Below are positions 1 through 8,976 of a DNA stretch of 40,652 bases, piece after piece (the stretch's first letter is position 1; every line of letters begins with the position of its first letter). Source of the DNA: Argonema antarcticum A004/B2 (GTDB lineage: Bacteria; Cyanobacteriota; Cyanobacteriia; Cyanobacteriales; Aerosakkonemataceae); the NCBI RefSeq assembly GCF_023333585.1, contig NZ_JAIQZN010000068.1, positions 1 to 40,652 of the forward strand, written 5' to 3'. Position numbers and translations under genes: made by a program. The notes beneath the pieces were generated by a model. That model searched no databases, was not told the DNA's origin, and saw only the letters and a list, made by a program, of their open reading frames with translations.

Positions 1-106
1 CAGTGGTAAAAATCAAGATTTCCAGAGCAATCATTGGCAATTTTTAGTGGTGAGTTATTTCCGCCATCCTGCACTAGATCCCCGCGTCCTGGGACAGGGT
101 ATATTT

Positions 107-394
107 TCAGGTAATTTCCTCAGATGGATCGACCTTGACTCGTATAATTGGCAAATTCGCAATCAATGCAGTGGCCCGATCGTGACTTTCGATCGCAAAC
201 TCCAACCCGTCTGCATCCAGTTCTACGTAGCGAGAAACAACTTCTAGAATTTCTTTTCGCATCGCCTCGATCGTCTCTGGAGAAAGTCCGGCCCGATCGT
301 GCGCGATTACCAGTTGGAGGCGACGCTTAACATCCACCCGGCTGTTAGTAGGTGTTGACCAGGGAAAAAGTTTTTCTAGAAGTTCGTTAATCAT
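107..394 (-). CDS. minE: Cell division topological specificity factor MinE
   Basis: MinE (95 aa) binds MinD at the inner membrane, stimulates its ATPase and displaces MinC, which restricts FtsZ-ring assembly to mid-cell. The N-terminal part holds the membrane/MinD-contact region, starting [12 protein letters not shown], followed by the family signature around residues 19-48 ([19 protein letters not shown], then EAMRKEIL). The C-terminal half is the dimerising topological-specificity domain. Length is normal for the family. It is the last gene of a minC-minD-minE series on this strand, 139 bp after minD. No clear Shine-Dalgarno sequence precedes the ATG, which is common in cyanobacteria. Identification is secure from order and sequence. 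Confidence 0.95.
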   Translation of the reverse strand: MINELLEKLFPWSTPTNSRVDVKRRLQLVIAHDRAGLSPETIEAMRKEILEVVSRYVELDADGLEFAIESHDRATALIANLPIIRVKVDPSEEIT

Positions 395-533
395 GGTAGA
401 TGTGAATAATAAGGAATAGAGAATAAGGAAATATGGACTTAGGAATAGGGACTTGGGAATAGAGAAAAATCAAATATCATTTATTAGCTTCTCTGGCTCC
501 TCCACACTCCCCCTACTCCCCACTCGCCCCCTC
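395..533. repeat. minD-minE spacer with degenerate A/G-rich repeats
   Basis: The spacer holds loosely repeated GGAATAG/GAATAAGG-type units (about 412-470) and then a C/T-rich stretch (about 498-533) ending at the minD stop codon. These resemble decayed cyanobacterial heptamer repeats. No gene is visible. Confidence 0.5.
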
Positions 534-1343
534 TTAACTGCGGGGTTTACTGCCAAAGAAGCGTCGGATGCGAGCAAAAAAACCTGCCGGGGGTGCGTTC
601 AGGTCTAGAAATTCTACCTTTTCTCCATCCAAACGGCGAGCGATGTTATTGTAGGCAACGGCGGCGAGAGAGTTATTTTCTCCTAACACTAAAGGTTCGC
701 CACGATTAGTAGAAACAATCACGCGCTCGTCATCTGGAATCGCACCGATCAGGGGAATGGCGAGGATTTCTTGCACATCCTGTACGGACATCATATCGTT
801 AGCTTCTACCATTGCGGGTCTGATGCGGTTGACTACTAGCTGGATGCGCTTAATGCTGTGCGCTTCCAATAAACCAATCACGCGATCGGCATCCCGGACG
901 GCTGCAATTTCGGGAGTTGTGACGATGATAGCTTCTTGTGCGCCTGCGATCGCATTCCGAAAGCCCATCTCGATTCCAGCTGGACTGTCGATCAGAATAT
1001 ATTCGTAGGTTTTTGCCAACTCGCTCACCAGTCGCTTCATTTGGTCTGGTGTTACGGCATCTTTGGTGCGATTTTGAGCAGCTGGTAAGAGTACAAGTTT
1101 CGGCTGTCGCTTATCTTTTACCAAGGCTTTTTCTAAGGTACACTCACCCGCTAGCACATCTACCGCCGTGTAAACAATTCTGTTTTCTAACCCCAGCAGT
1201 AAGTCTAGATTTCGCAGACCAAAATCGGCATCCACTACAGCAACCTGATGACCGCGAGATGCGATCGCCATCCCAATATTAGCTGTAGAGGTAGTTTTCC
1301 CCACCCCTCCTTTACCAGAAGTAATCACAATAATACGACTCAT
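534..1343 (-). CDS. minD: Septum site-determining ATPase MinD
   Basis: MinD (269 aa) is a deviant-Walker ParA/MinD-family ATPase that binds the membrane as an ATP dimer, recruits MinC to block FtsZ polymerisation, and is released by MinE. The deviant Walker A motif SGKGGVGKTT is at residues 9-18, the switch region contains VVDADFGLRNLD, and IDSPAG is the Walker B-like segment. The C-terminus FFARIRRFFG is an amphipathic membrane-targeting helix. Length matches the family. It lies between minC and minE. The start codon is immediately preceded by a tandem heptamer array instead of a Shine-Dalgarno sequence. Confidence 0.97.
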   Translation of the reverse strand: MSRIIVITSGKGGVGKTTSTANIGMAIASRGHQVAVVDADFGLRNLDLLLGLENRIVYTAVDVLAGECTLEKALVKDKRQPKLVLLPAAQNRTKDAVTPDQMKRLVSELAKTYEYILIDSPAGIEMGFRNAIAGAQEAIIVTTPEIAAVRDADRVIGLLEAHSIKRIQLVVNRIRPAMVEANDMMSVQDVQEILAIPLIGAIPDDERVIVSTNRGEPLVLGENNSLAAVAYNNIARRLDGEKVEFLDLNAPPAGFFARIRRFFGSKPRS

Positions 1344-1348
1344 AAGAA

Positions 1349-1432
1349 TTTTGGATTTTGGATTTTGGATTTTGGATTTGGCGATTTGGATTTGGCGATT
1401 TTGGATTTTGGATTTGGCGATTTTGGATTTAT
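1349..1432. repeat. GGATTTT-type heptamer array in the minD leader
   Basis: An imperfect tandem array of GGATTTT and GGATTTGGCGATTT units begins five bases upstream of the minD ATG and fills most of its leader. Short tandemly repeated heptamers (STRRs) are typical of cyanobacterial intergenic DNA. Confidence 0.85.
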
Positions 1433-1460
1433 TTAAAGATTAAAGAACATTTTACTAGCC

Positions 1461-1565
1461 CCTCTTCCCTCTTCCCTCTTCCCCCTAGCCCCTCGCAAGA
1501 GCCCCTATTTTCTTTTGACTTTTGACTTTTGACTTTTGACTTTTGACTTCCCTAGCCCCTAGCCC

Positions 1566-1568
<3 letters not shown>
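1461..1568. repeat. CTTCCCT, TTTTGAC and CCCCTAG heptamer arrays
   Basis: Three adjacent short arrays: about three CTCTTCC-type units (1461-1482), about five TTTTGAC units (about 1513-1547) and CCCCTAG units ending against the minC stop codon (about 1550-1568). The same three motifs recur at 20447-20494 and 30154-30264. Confidence 0.85.
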
Positions 1569-2375
<807 letters not shown>

Positions 2376-2512
2376 CTAGAGGCAGATTAGCTATCAATTT
2401 TAACCCGATCGGGCGGGGGAATATGCGATCGGTGTGAAAACCAATATTGCTAGGGTTTTGAGTAGGGGCGATCGGTCCATCGTGCCGGAGGCATTAGCAT
2501 TCGGGCGATAAC

Positions 2513-2779
2513 TTATCGCTGAAACCGTAGATTTTCTGCCCGAATGCTTCTCTCCTGTGGCAGAGACATAAATTGCATTGTTGCCATAACTGTGTCCAAA
2601 TCTGAAGACTCTTTAGAGTACACCTCGTTCAGTTTCGCTAAAATCCGCTCTCGGTTATATCGCTGCAAATATGCTTTCAATGCTTCGGTATATAGTTCGC
2701 TCCGAGACAGCCCCAACTGTTGAGCAAGTGCCTCAGCTTCCTCAAAGATTGAGTTTGGAAGAGAAATAGCAATTTTCAT
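2513..2779 (-). CDS. Ribbon-helix-helix (CopG/MazE-like) antitoxin-type protein
   Basis: An 88-aa protein with an N-terminal ribbon-helix-helix fold: beta strand MKIAISLPNSIFEEAEALAQQ, then the turn LGLSRSELYTEALKAYLQ, followed by a charged C-terminal tail that in antitoxins wraps the toxin. RHH proteins of this size usually bind their own operator and neutralise a MazF/PemK toxin. I chose the ATG at 2779 because GAGGA lies about 8 bases upstream; a TTG-started extension to 2794 would overlap that site. No toxin gene follows (minC is next, 149 bp on) or precedes it, so it is an orphan antitoxin, a lone regulator, or the remainder of a broken toxin-antitoxin pair. Confidence 0.8.
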   Translation of the reverse strand: MKIAISLPNSIFEEAEALAQQLGLSRSELYTEALKAYLQRYNRERILAKLNEVYSKESSDLDTVMATMQFMSLPQERSIRAENLRFQR

Positions 2780-2910
2780 AACTAGATTCCTCAAGTAGTT
2801 GGTAAATTAGTCATACCAAATTTATACCCAATTGTTTAGGGTTTAAAGGCTGATGGCATCGGCGGACAGGTTAACTTTAAGACATCGGTGCTGCGATCGC
2901 AACCCTCAAT

Positions 2911-2931
2911 AAAAAGAGCGATCGCTTTTTT
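2911..2931 (-). terminator. Possible terminator of the DUF262-HEPN operon
   Basis: Just past the HEPN stop codon an A-run, the palindrome AGCGATCGCT (a HIP1 site) and a T-run form a hairpin with a U-rich 3' arm on the minus strand. The palindromic core leaves a poor loop, so this is tentative. Confidence 0.35.
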
Positions 2932-3985
2932 ACTCAATTATATAAAGGCTCAACCCTTTCCTTCCATCAAATATATCAAGTCGCAAATGCACATCTCGTT
3001 CCTCTGTTATCGCTACCTCATCTTTCGGAGTTTCGTCAATTTTAATACTTTCAATTTTAGCCAAGCAGCAGTATGCTGAAGTCTCTTTAATTAAAAAGAT
3101 TTTTGTCCCAACACACAGATTTATTTCCTTAACTCTTGCTCTGACTACCCTAATATTATCTAACCAATGTCTAATGTTTCCAACTTCTCTAGCTTTCCCT
3201 GTTAAAGTCTTACTCTCAATAATCTTATAAGTCACTAACTCAGCCAATGCTTTACACAAAGCCTCAACAAAGTTACACAAATCCAGTAGCTCTTTCTCTC
3301 CCAAAGTCTCATCTATAATAGCTCTATGGGCAGCCTCATTTCGATATTCAATCAGTTGTTCAAGTTCTCCTTCTGCTGTATTTTCTCTTGCTCGAACATT
3401 TTCAACGAAATGCTTGATAGCTCTATGGTTCTCCACCCAGACCCAAGTATTCGGAATTCCCGCACCGGAAAACAATTGCTCTATTGCTTCTTTCCGTAAG
3501 TTCTGTTCGTGCAAGAGAAAGGCATCTGAAACTAACTCGTATTTTTCTTCATCAGTAACTCCACGCAATAAACCTCGAACAACCTTCTCTACAGAAAGGT
3601 GTTGAAACCTATTCTTTTTTTTCTTTAGTTCAAGTAGCAATTTTCCTACACCTATCTGATGCGTCTCTCTAATTTTGTCGTTCAGATCTGAATAAAGCGG
3701 AAACATTTCTGGCAGACTTTGTACCCAATTTCTGATTAATTCCTCAACAAATCCCTCATAAATTGCGTACAATCGCGTTACCGCCGCACAGTGATCGTAA
3801 ACTCGCCACTCCCGGTTACTAGGAATATCTTCTATTAGTTTAGTAAGTTGCGTATTTTCATCTAATTCCTGTTGTATTACAGTCTCATCTCCAAATACAA
3901 TGCCTCTCAGCCTATCGTTAGTCTGGATAATTTTGCGTATAGTGGAAATATTGATACTTACTATCTTGAGAAGCTCATCAAACAT
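2930..3985 (-). CDS. MAE_28990/MAE_18760-type HEPN nuclease-like protein
   Basis: A 351-aa protein with an all-helical HEPN region. The HEPN catalytic motif R-x4-H is visible as RNEAAH (R215-H220) in the segment GELEQLIEYRNEAAHR. The helix pattern at residues 60-130 (YAIYEGFVEELIRNWV, then IGVGKLLLELKKKKNRFQHLS) matches the MAE_28990/MAE_18760 HEPN class as I remember it. The last 70 residues look beta-rich. HEPN proteins with this motif are generally metal-independent RNases used in toxin-antitoxin, abortive-infection and restriction systems. It is the second gene of a pair: GGGGAG precedes its ATG by about 8 bases and overlaps the upstream stop codon, implying translational coupling. The RNase role is inferred. 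HIP1 sites are absent and the sequence is AT-rich. Confidence 0.82.
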   Translation of the reverse strand: MFDELLKIVSINISTIRKIIQTNDRLRGIVFGDETVIQQELDENTQLTKLIEDIPSNREWRVYDHCAAVTRLYAIYEGFVEELIRNWVQSLPEMFPLYSDLNDKIRETHQIGVGKLLLELKKKKNRFQHLSVEKVVRGLLRGVTDEEKYELVSDAFLLHEQNLRKEAIEQLFSGAGIPNTWVWVENHRAIKHFVENVRARENTAEGELEQLIEYRNEAAHRAIIDETLGEKELLDLCNFVEALCKALAELVTYKIIESKTLTGKAREVGNIRHWLDNIRVVRARVKEINLCVGTKIFLIKETSAYCCLAKIESIKIDETPKDEVAITEERDVHLRLDIFDGRKGLSLYIIE

Positions 3986-3991
3986 TGCAAG

Positions 3992-5182
3992 TTACTCCCC
4001 AATAACTTGCAAGAGCATTTCGTCAAAGATCCTAATTCGATCCTGGATATCAGCCTTAGTTCTTCCCTCACCTGTTAAAAGACGTGATTCCTGCTTATCA
4101 AAGAGTTTCTTTGTCTCTTCAATTACTCTTGATTTACGAGCAATCAATATTTCTGCTTCATGCAAATGTCTGCTAAACCCAACCATAACAGCATCATAGT
4201 AAGCTTTATAAGACTTTTTCTGCCAAGTCCCAGACTCTGGCACAACTGGCACAAAGGGTTTGAACAAATTTTCTTCATAAATTCGGTAAGCTAGATTTAT
4301 AGTTTGTATAAAAAGCTCTTTCAAAAATTTGATGTCTTGCTCAGAAAATTCCAAACTTTTCATCATATATAGATCCAGAAATCCCTCCATACCATAACGG
4401 AAATGCTCTATATTCCGCAAAGCAAAAAAACGGAGAACTAGCTCGGCATCTTCCATTTTTTTATAAAGAGTATTTATTGATAATTCTGGACTCTTATCAT
4501 CCGTAGGAATTCCCCAAGCCTCAGCAAATATGGGATTACGCGCTAATTCTATTAATAGGGAATCAAATTTTCCATAGTACAAGCAGTGTCGCACTTCTTG
4601 CTGACTCAAATCCACACCACCAGTATTAAGACGCTCGAAAGTCTTCTGCTTTAAAAATAGAGCTTCGTCAGGATTGGAGGTTGATTCTCTAATAATTACG
4701 ATAGATGAGATAGAACGGCGATCGAGACCAGCCCTAATTTTATCAGGAAGCTGTTCGTATTTAAGTCGATTTAGTTCTGGCCAAAGTTCAAGTCCAATCA
4801 GCGCAAATTTATTTGTATAAAAATCCCGAATAGCGGTGATTCTCTGTTGACCATCCATTACCTCATAAGAGTTATAATCAATTTCATAAAGAATAATAGG
4901 TGGAACGGGAATGTTAATCAGAAATGACTCGATCAGTCGTGACTGCATTTTAGTATCCCAACGCCACCTTCTCTGATAATCTGGTCGCAAGTTCATGTAC
5001 TTAGAATTTTTTGATAACGCTTCGACAAAACTCGGAAGCTTATCACGGTTTATTTCGGTAAGTATCCTCTTCTCTCCTGATTCGTACTTATCGTTAATCT
5101 CAACCTCAGACATTTTAGTGTTAGTGCGAATTTTTGAGGGAGATTTCTCCCACATCTTTTCTTCAACTGGTGCAAGTGACAT
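3992..5182 (-). CDS. DUF262 (GmrS/ParB-like) domain protein
   Basis: A 396-aa protein with an N-terminal DUF262 domain: YQRRWRW at residues 69-75, a helix RLIESFLINIPVPPIILYE, and the hallmark DGQQR at 110-114 (VMDGQQRITAI). In GmrSD-type restriction enzymes the DUF262 domain belongs to the ParB/Srx fold, uses the DGQQR motif for NTP-dependent sensing or nicking, and is normally joined to DUF1524. Here no HNH (DUF1524) is visible; the rest is helical, and the effector seems to be supplied by the HEPN gene 6 bp downstream. Start at 5182 is supported by a GAGAGG sequence about 8 bases upstream. Likely a two-component anti-phage or restriction system; the activity is inference. Confidence 0.85.
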   Translation of the reverse strand: MSLAPVEEKMWEKSPSKIRTNTKMSEVEINDKYESGEKRILTEINRDKLPSFVEALSKNSKYMNLRPDYQRRWRWDTKMQSRLIESFLINIPVPPIILYEIDYNSYEVMDGQQRITAIRDFYTNKFALIGLELWPELNRLKYEQLPDKIRAGLDRRSISSIVIIRESTSNPDEALFLKQKTFERLNTGGVDLSQQEVRHCLYYGKFDSLLIELARNPIFAEAWGIPTDDKSPELSINTLYKKMEDAELVLRFFALRNIEHFRYGMEGFLDLYMMKSLEFSEQDIKFLKELFIQTINLAYRIYEENLFKPFVPVVPESGTWQKKSYKAYYDAVMVGFSRHLHEAEILIARKSRVIEETKKLFDKQESRLLTGEGRTKADIQDRIRIFDEMLLQVIGE

Positions 5183-5383
5183 TGTTTACATCCTCTCTCA
5201 GCGTGGCTGTTGTGAATGATTCTAGCGTTTCCAGGCTTAAGCTCAGAACAGAAATATAGGGAAGGGATATACTGACCTGACAAGAGTAAGGTAGATGAGG
5301 TCGAACGCTTGAGTGTGTCGCCAGCATGAACATAGAGTGCGATCGCTCATATCTATCTATTCTAGCATCATTATTCCCCTCTC

Positions 5384-5417
5384 GATCGTAGGGTGCATTA
5401 CAACGCACCCTACGATC
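5384..5417. repeat. Perfect 13-bp inverted repeat (GTAGGGTGC-type)
   Basis: A 13-bp perfect stem, GATCGTAGGGTGC with its complement, around the 8-nt loop 5397-5404. This GTAGGGTGC/GCACCCTAC hairpin is a dispersed cyanobacterial repeat type. It lies about 50 bases past the DUF1537 stop codon, so it could stop transcription of that operon, but there is no T-run. The rest of 5183-5466 shows no gene. Confidence 0.7.
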
Positions 5418-5466
5418 TACATCAAAAAAGCGCCAACAATCATGGTAAGCGCTGTCTAAATGTTTT

Positions 5467-6801
5467 TCAGCTTATGACTGTACTTTTGCACAACCGCCGA
5501 TAAGTGGTTGCCAAAGCATCTGCATCGCCAACATTACCCGGAAACAGCACGACTGGCAAATTAGGAAATTGGGGATGATCTGTTGGAGTTCGCACGATCG
5601 AACAACCGGGCAAAATCTGCCCCAGCAGTCGCGCCGAAGTCAAGGCTAAACCTGTACTCAATACATCGTTTGAGGTAATCCCTCCTTTACTAATCAGAAA
5701 TCCAATATCGGCAGGCAATCCGCGCACGATATCCATCAACAAAGCTGAAACAGCCACACCAAATTGCAACCGTGTTTCGGTATCTTTAAAAGTGAGTTCC
5801 CGACGGCTGGTATAAACTACTGGTGTCTTACCGTCAGCATGAGCATCATGGACAGTTTTGAGCGTTTCTGCCAACAAAGCGGCACGTTGAGCTTCAGATT
5901 CATCCACTAGGCGGGCAACATCAACTTCGATCGCAACTATTCCCGCCTCTTGTAAAAGACTTTCCAGTTGTTCGGTAGTCTTTTTGACATGGGAACCCAC
6001 AATTACTGCACCGGGTTTGCCTCCCCGCACGTACTGGGCCATATCTTCAGGGCCGATCGGTTGCGGAGGTAGGGCAGCCAAAGCGGTTAAGATGCTGGCA
6101 GCACTGCGAAACAGGAAGCGTTTGCCAAGACTGGCGGCGGTGAGGAGATCGGCGGCAAAGCGGTTTAAGTCGGCTTGGGTTTCTCCATCGACAACGCAAC
6201 ATTGATTACCCGTAAGGTTCATCAGTCTTTCCAGACTTCCGGCGCGAATATCTGCCAGCAAAAATTGCTCCACTGTTTCAGATGGAATGCGCCCTTTGGT
6301 TTTTTCCTCTACATACTTGGGTAAGTAGCTGTGGTGGTAGCCAAAGACGGAATCGCGGGCAAACTCGGTTTCGTGTACTGGAGTTGGTACACCGTTGACG
6401 ATGAGGTAATGCACGCTGTCGCGGGTGAATCGCCCTCCCTCGAAGAAGGCTGGAACTAGGAAATGGGCGTCAAAGGGGCCGAGTTCTTCGGCAATGACAT
6501 CGGTTTCGACTGGGTAATGTCCCCGCAGCGTCGAGTCGGAACGGCTGACAATTAGAAAATCCTGAATTTTCTCGGCTTCTAGTGCTAGTTTGAGGTTGTG
6601 ACAGACTTCGCGAGTGCGATCGGCTGCTTCCTCTGGCGTAAGCGCCCTGGTATTCGTCAGCACAAAGAAAATGGGCGACTCGTCATTCAACCCCAGTCGC
6701 AATGTCTCGACATCCCAACGGGTCAGCAGCAGGCAGCTGTGGACGGTCTGAGAACCAGTGGGGTCATCATCTAGGACAATAATTTTAGGTTTGGTTGCCA
6801 T
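5467..6801 (-). CDS. Four-carbon acid sugar kinase family protein (DUF1537)
   Basis: A 444-aa ATP-dependent sugar-acid kinase-like protein. Family members (OtnK, DtnK and relatives) phosphorylate four-carbon acid sugars such as 3-oxo-tetronate. The N-terminal substrate-binding domain starts with IIVLDDDPTGSQTVHS (residues 7-22) and contains the conserved FLTNTRAL-like and SRSDSTLRGHYP segments. The C-terminal nucleotide-binding domain has the VIVGSHVKKTTEQL and LISKGGITSNDV segments typical of the family. Length is normal. The partner aldolase/isomerase genes of the tetronate pathway are not in the window. Its ATG is 2 bp after the preceding membrane-protein gene, so it is the third gene of an operon. 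Substrate unknown. Confidence 0.88.
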   Translation of the reverse strand: MATKPKIIVLDDDPTGSQTVHSCLLLTRWDVETLRLGLNDESPIFFVLTNTRALTPEEAADRTREVCHNLKLALEAEKIQDFLIVSRSDSTLRGHYPVETDVIAEELGPFDAHFLVPAFFEGGRFTRDSVHYLIVNGVPTPVHETEFARDSVFGYHHSYLPKYVEEKTKGRIPSETVEQFLLADIRAGSLERLMNLTGNQCCVVDGETQADLNRFAADLLTAASLGKRFLFRSAASILTALAALPPQPIGPEDMAQYVRGGKPGAVIVGSHVKKTTEQLESLLQEAGIVAIEVDVARLVDESEAQRAALLAETLKTVHDAHADGKTPVVYTSRRELTFKDTETRLQFGVAVSALLMDIVRGLPADIGFLISKGGITSNDVLSTGLALTSARLLGQILPGCSIVRTPTDHPQFPNLPVVLFPGNVGDADALATTYRRLCKSTVIS

Positions 6802-6803
6802 TT

Positions 6804-7475
6804 TTAACGCGATCGCTGATGTTGCAATTTTCGCATCTCTTCTTGTACGCTGAGGCCAATCTGCAATGCTTCATTGAGAAGTCGTCCGTATTCACCAGCT
6901 TGAGTGTTGACTTGCATCGCTTCTAAAGCTCTCAAGTTATTGGTGAACAGTTCTGGATTCGCAGCAATCAAGTTTTTATTTTCTCGCAAAATCCTCTCGC
7001 TCATCAATGCGCGAATTAAATCTTCTCGCGTTAGCTGAAGTGCTGCAATTACTTGGGTTCGATCGGTTAAAGCTCCGCCAGGGGAACCGGCTGTTTCTAA
7101 GCGATCGCTAATATCTATGGCTTGGAGTACAGCATGATACCTATCTACATCATCCAGCAAATTCACAAGTAATTTCGGACTATTGCTTCTCAGCCAGAAC
7201 GACCTGCCAGCTATTACTGAAATTGGCACTACTATTAGTAATAAAATAGCCCAATTCATTGATGCCCCCCGGATCGGCCTAATTAGAAAGGTATAAAGAG
7301 CCCCTACGATGATGGGAGTGAGAGCAAGAGCAATCAGTAGTTCGTTAAATAAAAAAGTCAATTGCTTGCCCGACTCTCGCAGCATCGACGGTCTGAACAC
7401 ATCATCTGGATCGACACCGCTTAAGTGTCTCAGTTCTCCCTTAGTAATCTCTAATCCTTGTATATCCGATCGCAC
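6804..7475 (-). CDS. Two-TM protein, tandem paralogue A
   Basis: A 223-aa protein of unknown function. The N-terminus, DIQGLEITKGELRHLSGV, is followed by two hydrophobic segments (about residues 43-65 and 74-92), then a long soluble helical region containing RTQVIAALQLTREDLIRAL, ENKNLIAANPELFTNNLRALEAMQVN and EYGRLLNEALQIGLSVQEEM. The gene upstream encodes a clear paralogue along the full length, so this is a local duplication. The start is a GTG at 7475 with GGA about 11 bases upstream, only 16 bp after the paralogue's stop codon. The DUF1537 kinase follows after 2 bp. No catalytic motif recognised. Confidence 0.75.
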   Translation of the reverse strand: MRSDIQGLEITKGELRHLSGVDPDDVFRPSMLRESGKQLTFLFNELLIALALTPIIVGALYTFLIRPIRGASMNWAILLLIVVPISVIAGRSFWLRSNSPKLLVNLLDDVDRYHAVLQAIDISDRLETAGSPGGALTDRTQVIAALQLTREDLIRALMSERILRENKNLIAANPELFTNNLRALEAMQVNTQAGEYGRLLNEALQIGLSVQEEMRKLQHQRSR

Positions 7476-7491
7476 AGAATATCAATTCCTT

Positions 7492-8142
7492 TTACTCATT
7501 TAAATGCCGAACTTTCAATTGTTTCATCTCATCTTGGATGCTCAGACCAATCTGAAATGCTTCGTTTAAAATGCGCCCGTACTCACTCGCCTGTTCGTTT
7601 ACTTGCAATGCTGCTAAAGCTGTCAAGTTATTGGCAAATAAGTCTGGATTTACTTTGATAAACCGCTCGTTTTCTCTGAGAACTTTTTCTGTCTTCAGGG
7701 CGCGAACGATATCTTCGCGGGTCAACTTCAGCGCTTGAATTACTCGATCTCGGTCTTTTAAACCAACTCTGGGATTTCCTGCTGCTTCTATTTGATCGTT
7801 AATATCTATGCCTTTAATTGTGATATTAAAGCGGTGAACGTCATCGATAAGATTGATAAAATGACGGTGATTTAAGCTAAAGAAAATTTTGATGGCATCC
7901 TGAATGATTAATACGGCGGCGACAACTGCATGGACTGCAATTAAAGCCAGACGATGATCCGGGAAAGCTAGAATTAAGAGAAAATTACTGACAAAAATTA
8001 GTCCGATGAGCAGAAGGGTGTTAAAAATTTCCGCTAAAAACTTTCGTGGTGTGGGAGGTCTAACTACAGCATCAATACTCACACCACTCAAGTGTTTCAG
8101 TTCCCCTTTCGTAATCTCTAAACCTTGTAAATCTGGTCGCAC
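7492..8142 (-). CDS. Two-TM protein, tandem paralogue B
   Basis: A 216-aa paralogue of the next gene, sharing the N-terminal VRPDLQGLEITKGELKHLSGV, two hydrophobic segments, and the helical C-terminal region (RDRVIQALKLTREDIVRALK, NPDLFANNLTALAALQVN, EYGRILNEAFQIGLSIQDEM). I chose the GTG at 8142 because it aligns with the GTG start of the paralogue; the frame stays open to a TTG at 8232 (30 more residues) without a ribosome binding site or paralogue support. First gene of the three-gene operon with paralogue A and the DUF1537 kinase. Function unknown; the conserved soluble region suggests protein-protein contacts at the membrane (inference). Confidence 0.7.
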   Translation of the reverse strand: MRPDLQGLEITKGELKHLSGVSIDAVVRPPTPRKFLAEIFNTLLLIGLIFVSNFLLILAFPDHRLALIAVHAVVAAVLIIQDAIKIFFSLNHRHFINLIDDVHRFNITIKGIDINDQIEAAGNPRVGLKDRDRVIQALKLTREDIVRALKTEKVLRENERFIKVNPDLFANNLTALAALQVNEQASEYGRILNEAFQIGLSIQDEMKQLKVRHLNE

Positions 8143-8319
8143 GGCTGTGTGTTCTTTAAGTTGGATGTCAAAAGCTGGCGCTTGGTGGAAGCAACCTTTG
8201 AAACCTGCGCCTAAGTTAGCGATACATATCAATGGTAAATCACTTAACCGCGTTTGTGCTTTAACTTCTGATTAGAGCTTAACTTTTTAGAACAAATGTA
8301 CTAATGCAAGCCGGTTTGA

Positions 8320-8463
8320 CCATATTGTAGCTGGGCAGCGACGCATCCACCATTCTACGGCAAGGATGAACGTCAAGCGATCGCATCGCAGTTGGCTGCT
8401 AAAGTCATTAATCATGAAATGCTTATCCCCAGGCTGGCAGAGCGTGGGGATGAGGTAAATTGA
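8320..8463 (+). pseudogene. Possible coding remnant without a start
   Basis: An open frame of 47 codons between in-frame stops with no ATG start, reading PYCSWAATHPPFYGKDER, then QAIASQLAAKVINHEMLIPR and LAERGDEVN. The composition looks protein-like, including a HIP1-type GCGATCGC read as AIA. I do not recognise the family; it may be the C-terminal remnant of a lost gene. It fills most of the gap between the two membrane-protein groups. Confidence 0.3.
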
Positions 8464-8478
8464 ATTATCTAGCGATAA

Positions 8479-8976
8479 TCATGGTTTATCGCTCTCAAGT
8501 TCTTTATTAGCGTGATTTTCGGGTAATTCTGACGGTTCATTACCGTAAGTTTCCTCAATTGCAGCTTGAATTCTGAGCGTATTGAACCCTACCAGCACAT
8601 CTTTGAGATCCTCGTCACTGTAATCCATCAAAGATAACTTACTGGACAGCTTCATATTTTTAGCGGCGATAACACGGTAAAATCCCGATCGCTTTTCCAG
8701 AGGATATGCGAAAATTATTGATTGAATAGTAGTCGCCATAGCGCCAAAAACGGATGCTATTTTAGCGTTGCCATAGATACCTGAAACAGTTGCTCCTAAG
8801 CTGAGTATAATTGCACTAATACCCAAGCCGATACGTAGATTCCGATTTAGATTTTTCAGTTCTTCATATTTCACAGTCCACTGATCGATCATTTTTTTCA
8901 ATTCTTGCTGCTTTCTCTGCGGTATTTTGTTTTGTCCTTCCTCTGCTGTTTGTGGAATTTGCAATTTACTATTCAT
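8479..8976 (-). CDS. Small two-TM protein with long flanking helices
   Basis: A 165-aa protein of unknown function. After a charged N-terminal helix (RKQQELKKMIDQWTVKYEEL) come two hydrophobic segments, LRIGLGISAIILSLGATVSG and IASVFGAMATTIQSIIFAYP, and then an amphipathic cytoplasmic part with FYRVIAAKNMKLSSKLSLM. The layout (helix, 2TM, helical tail with a Tyr-Arg and Asn) recalls SLATT-type proteins, which act as membrane effectors in some conflict systems, but this is a pattern resemblance only. Start at 8976 is chosen because AGGA lies about 9 bases upstream; the frame could extend to 9033. Confidence 0.7.
   Translation of the reverse strand: MNSKLQIPQTAEEGQNKIPQRKQQELKKMIDQWTVKYEELKNLNRNLRIGLGISAIILSLGATVSGIYGNAKIASVFGAMATTIQSIIFAYPLEKRSGFYRVIAAKNMKLSSKLSLMDYSDEDLKDVLVGFNTLRIQAAIEETYGNEPSELPENHANKELESDKP

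Noticed and set aside
1-106. Possible gene end at the left edge of the window
   Set aside because: The only open frame here runs antisense through minE and has no protein-like features; nothing supportable is seen in 1-106.
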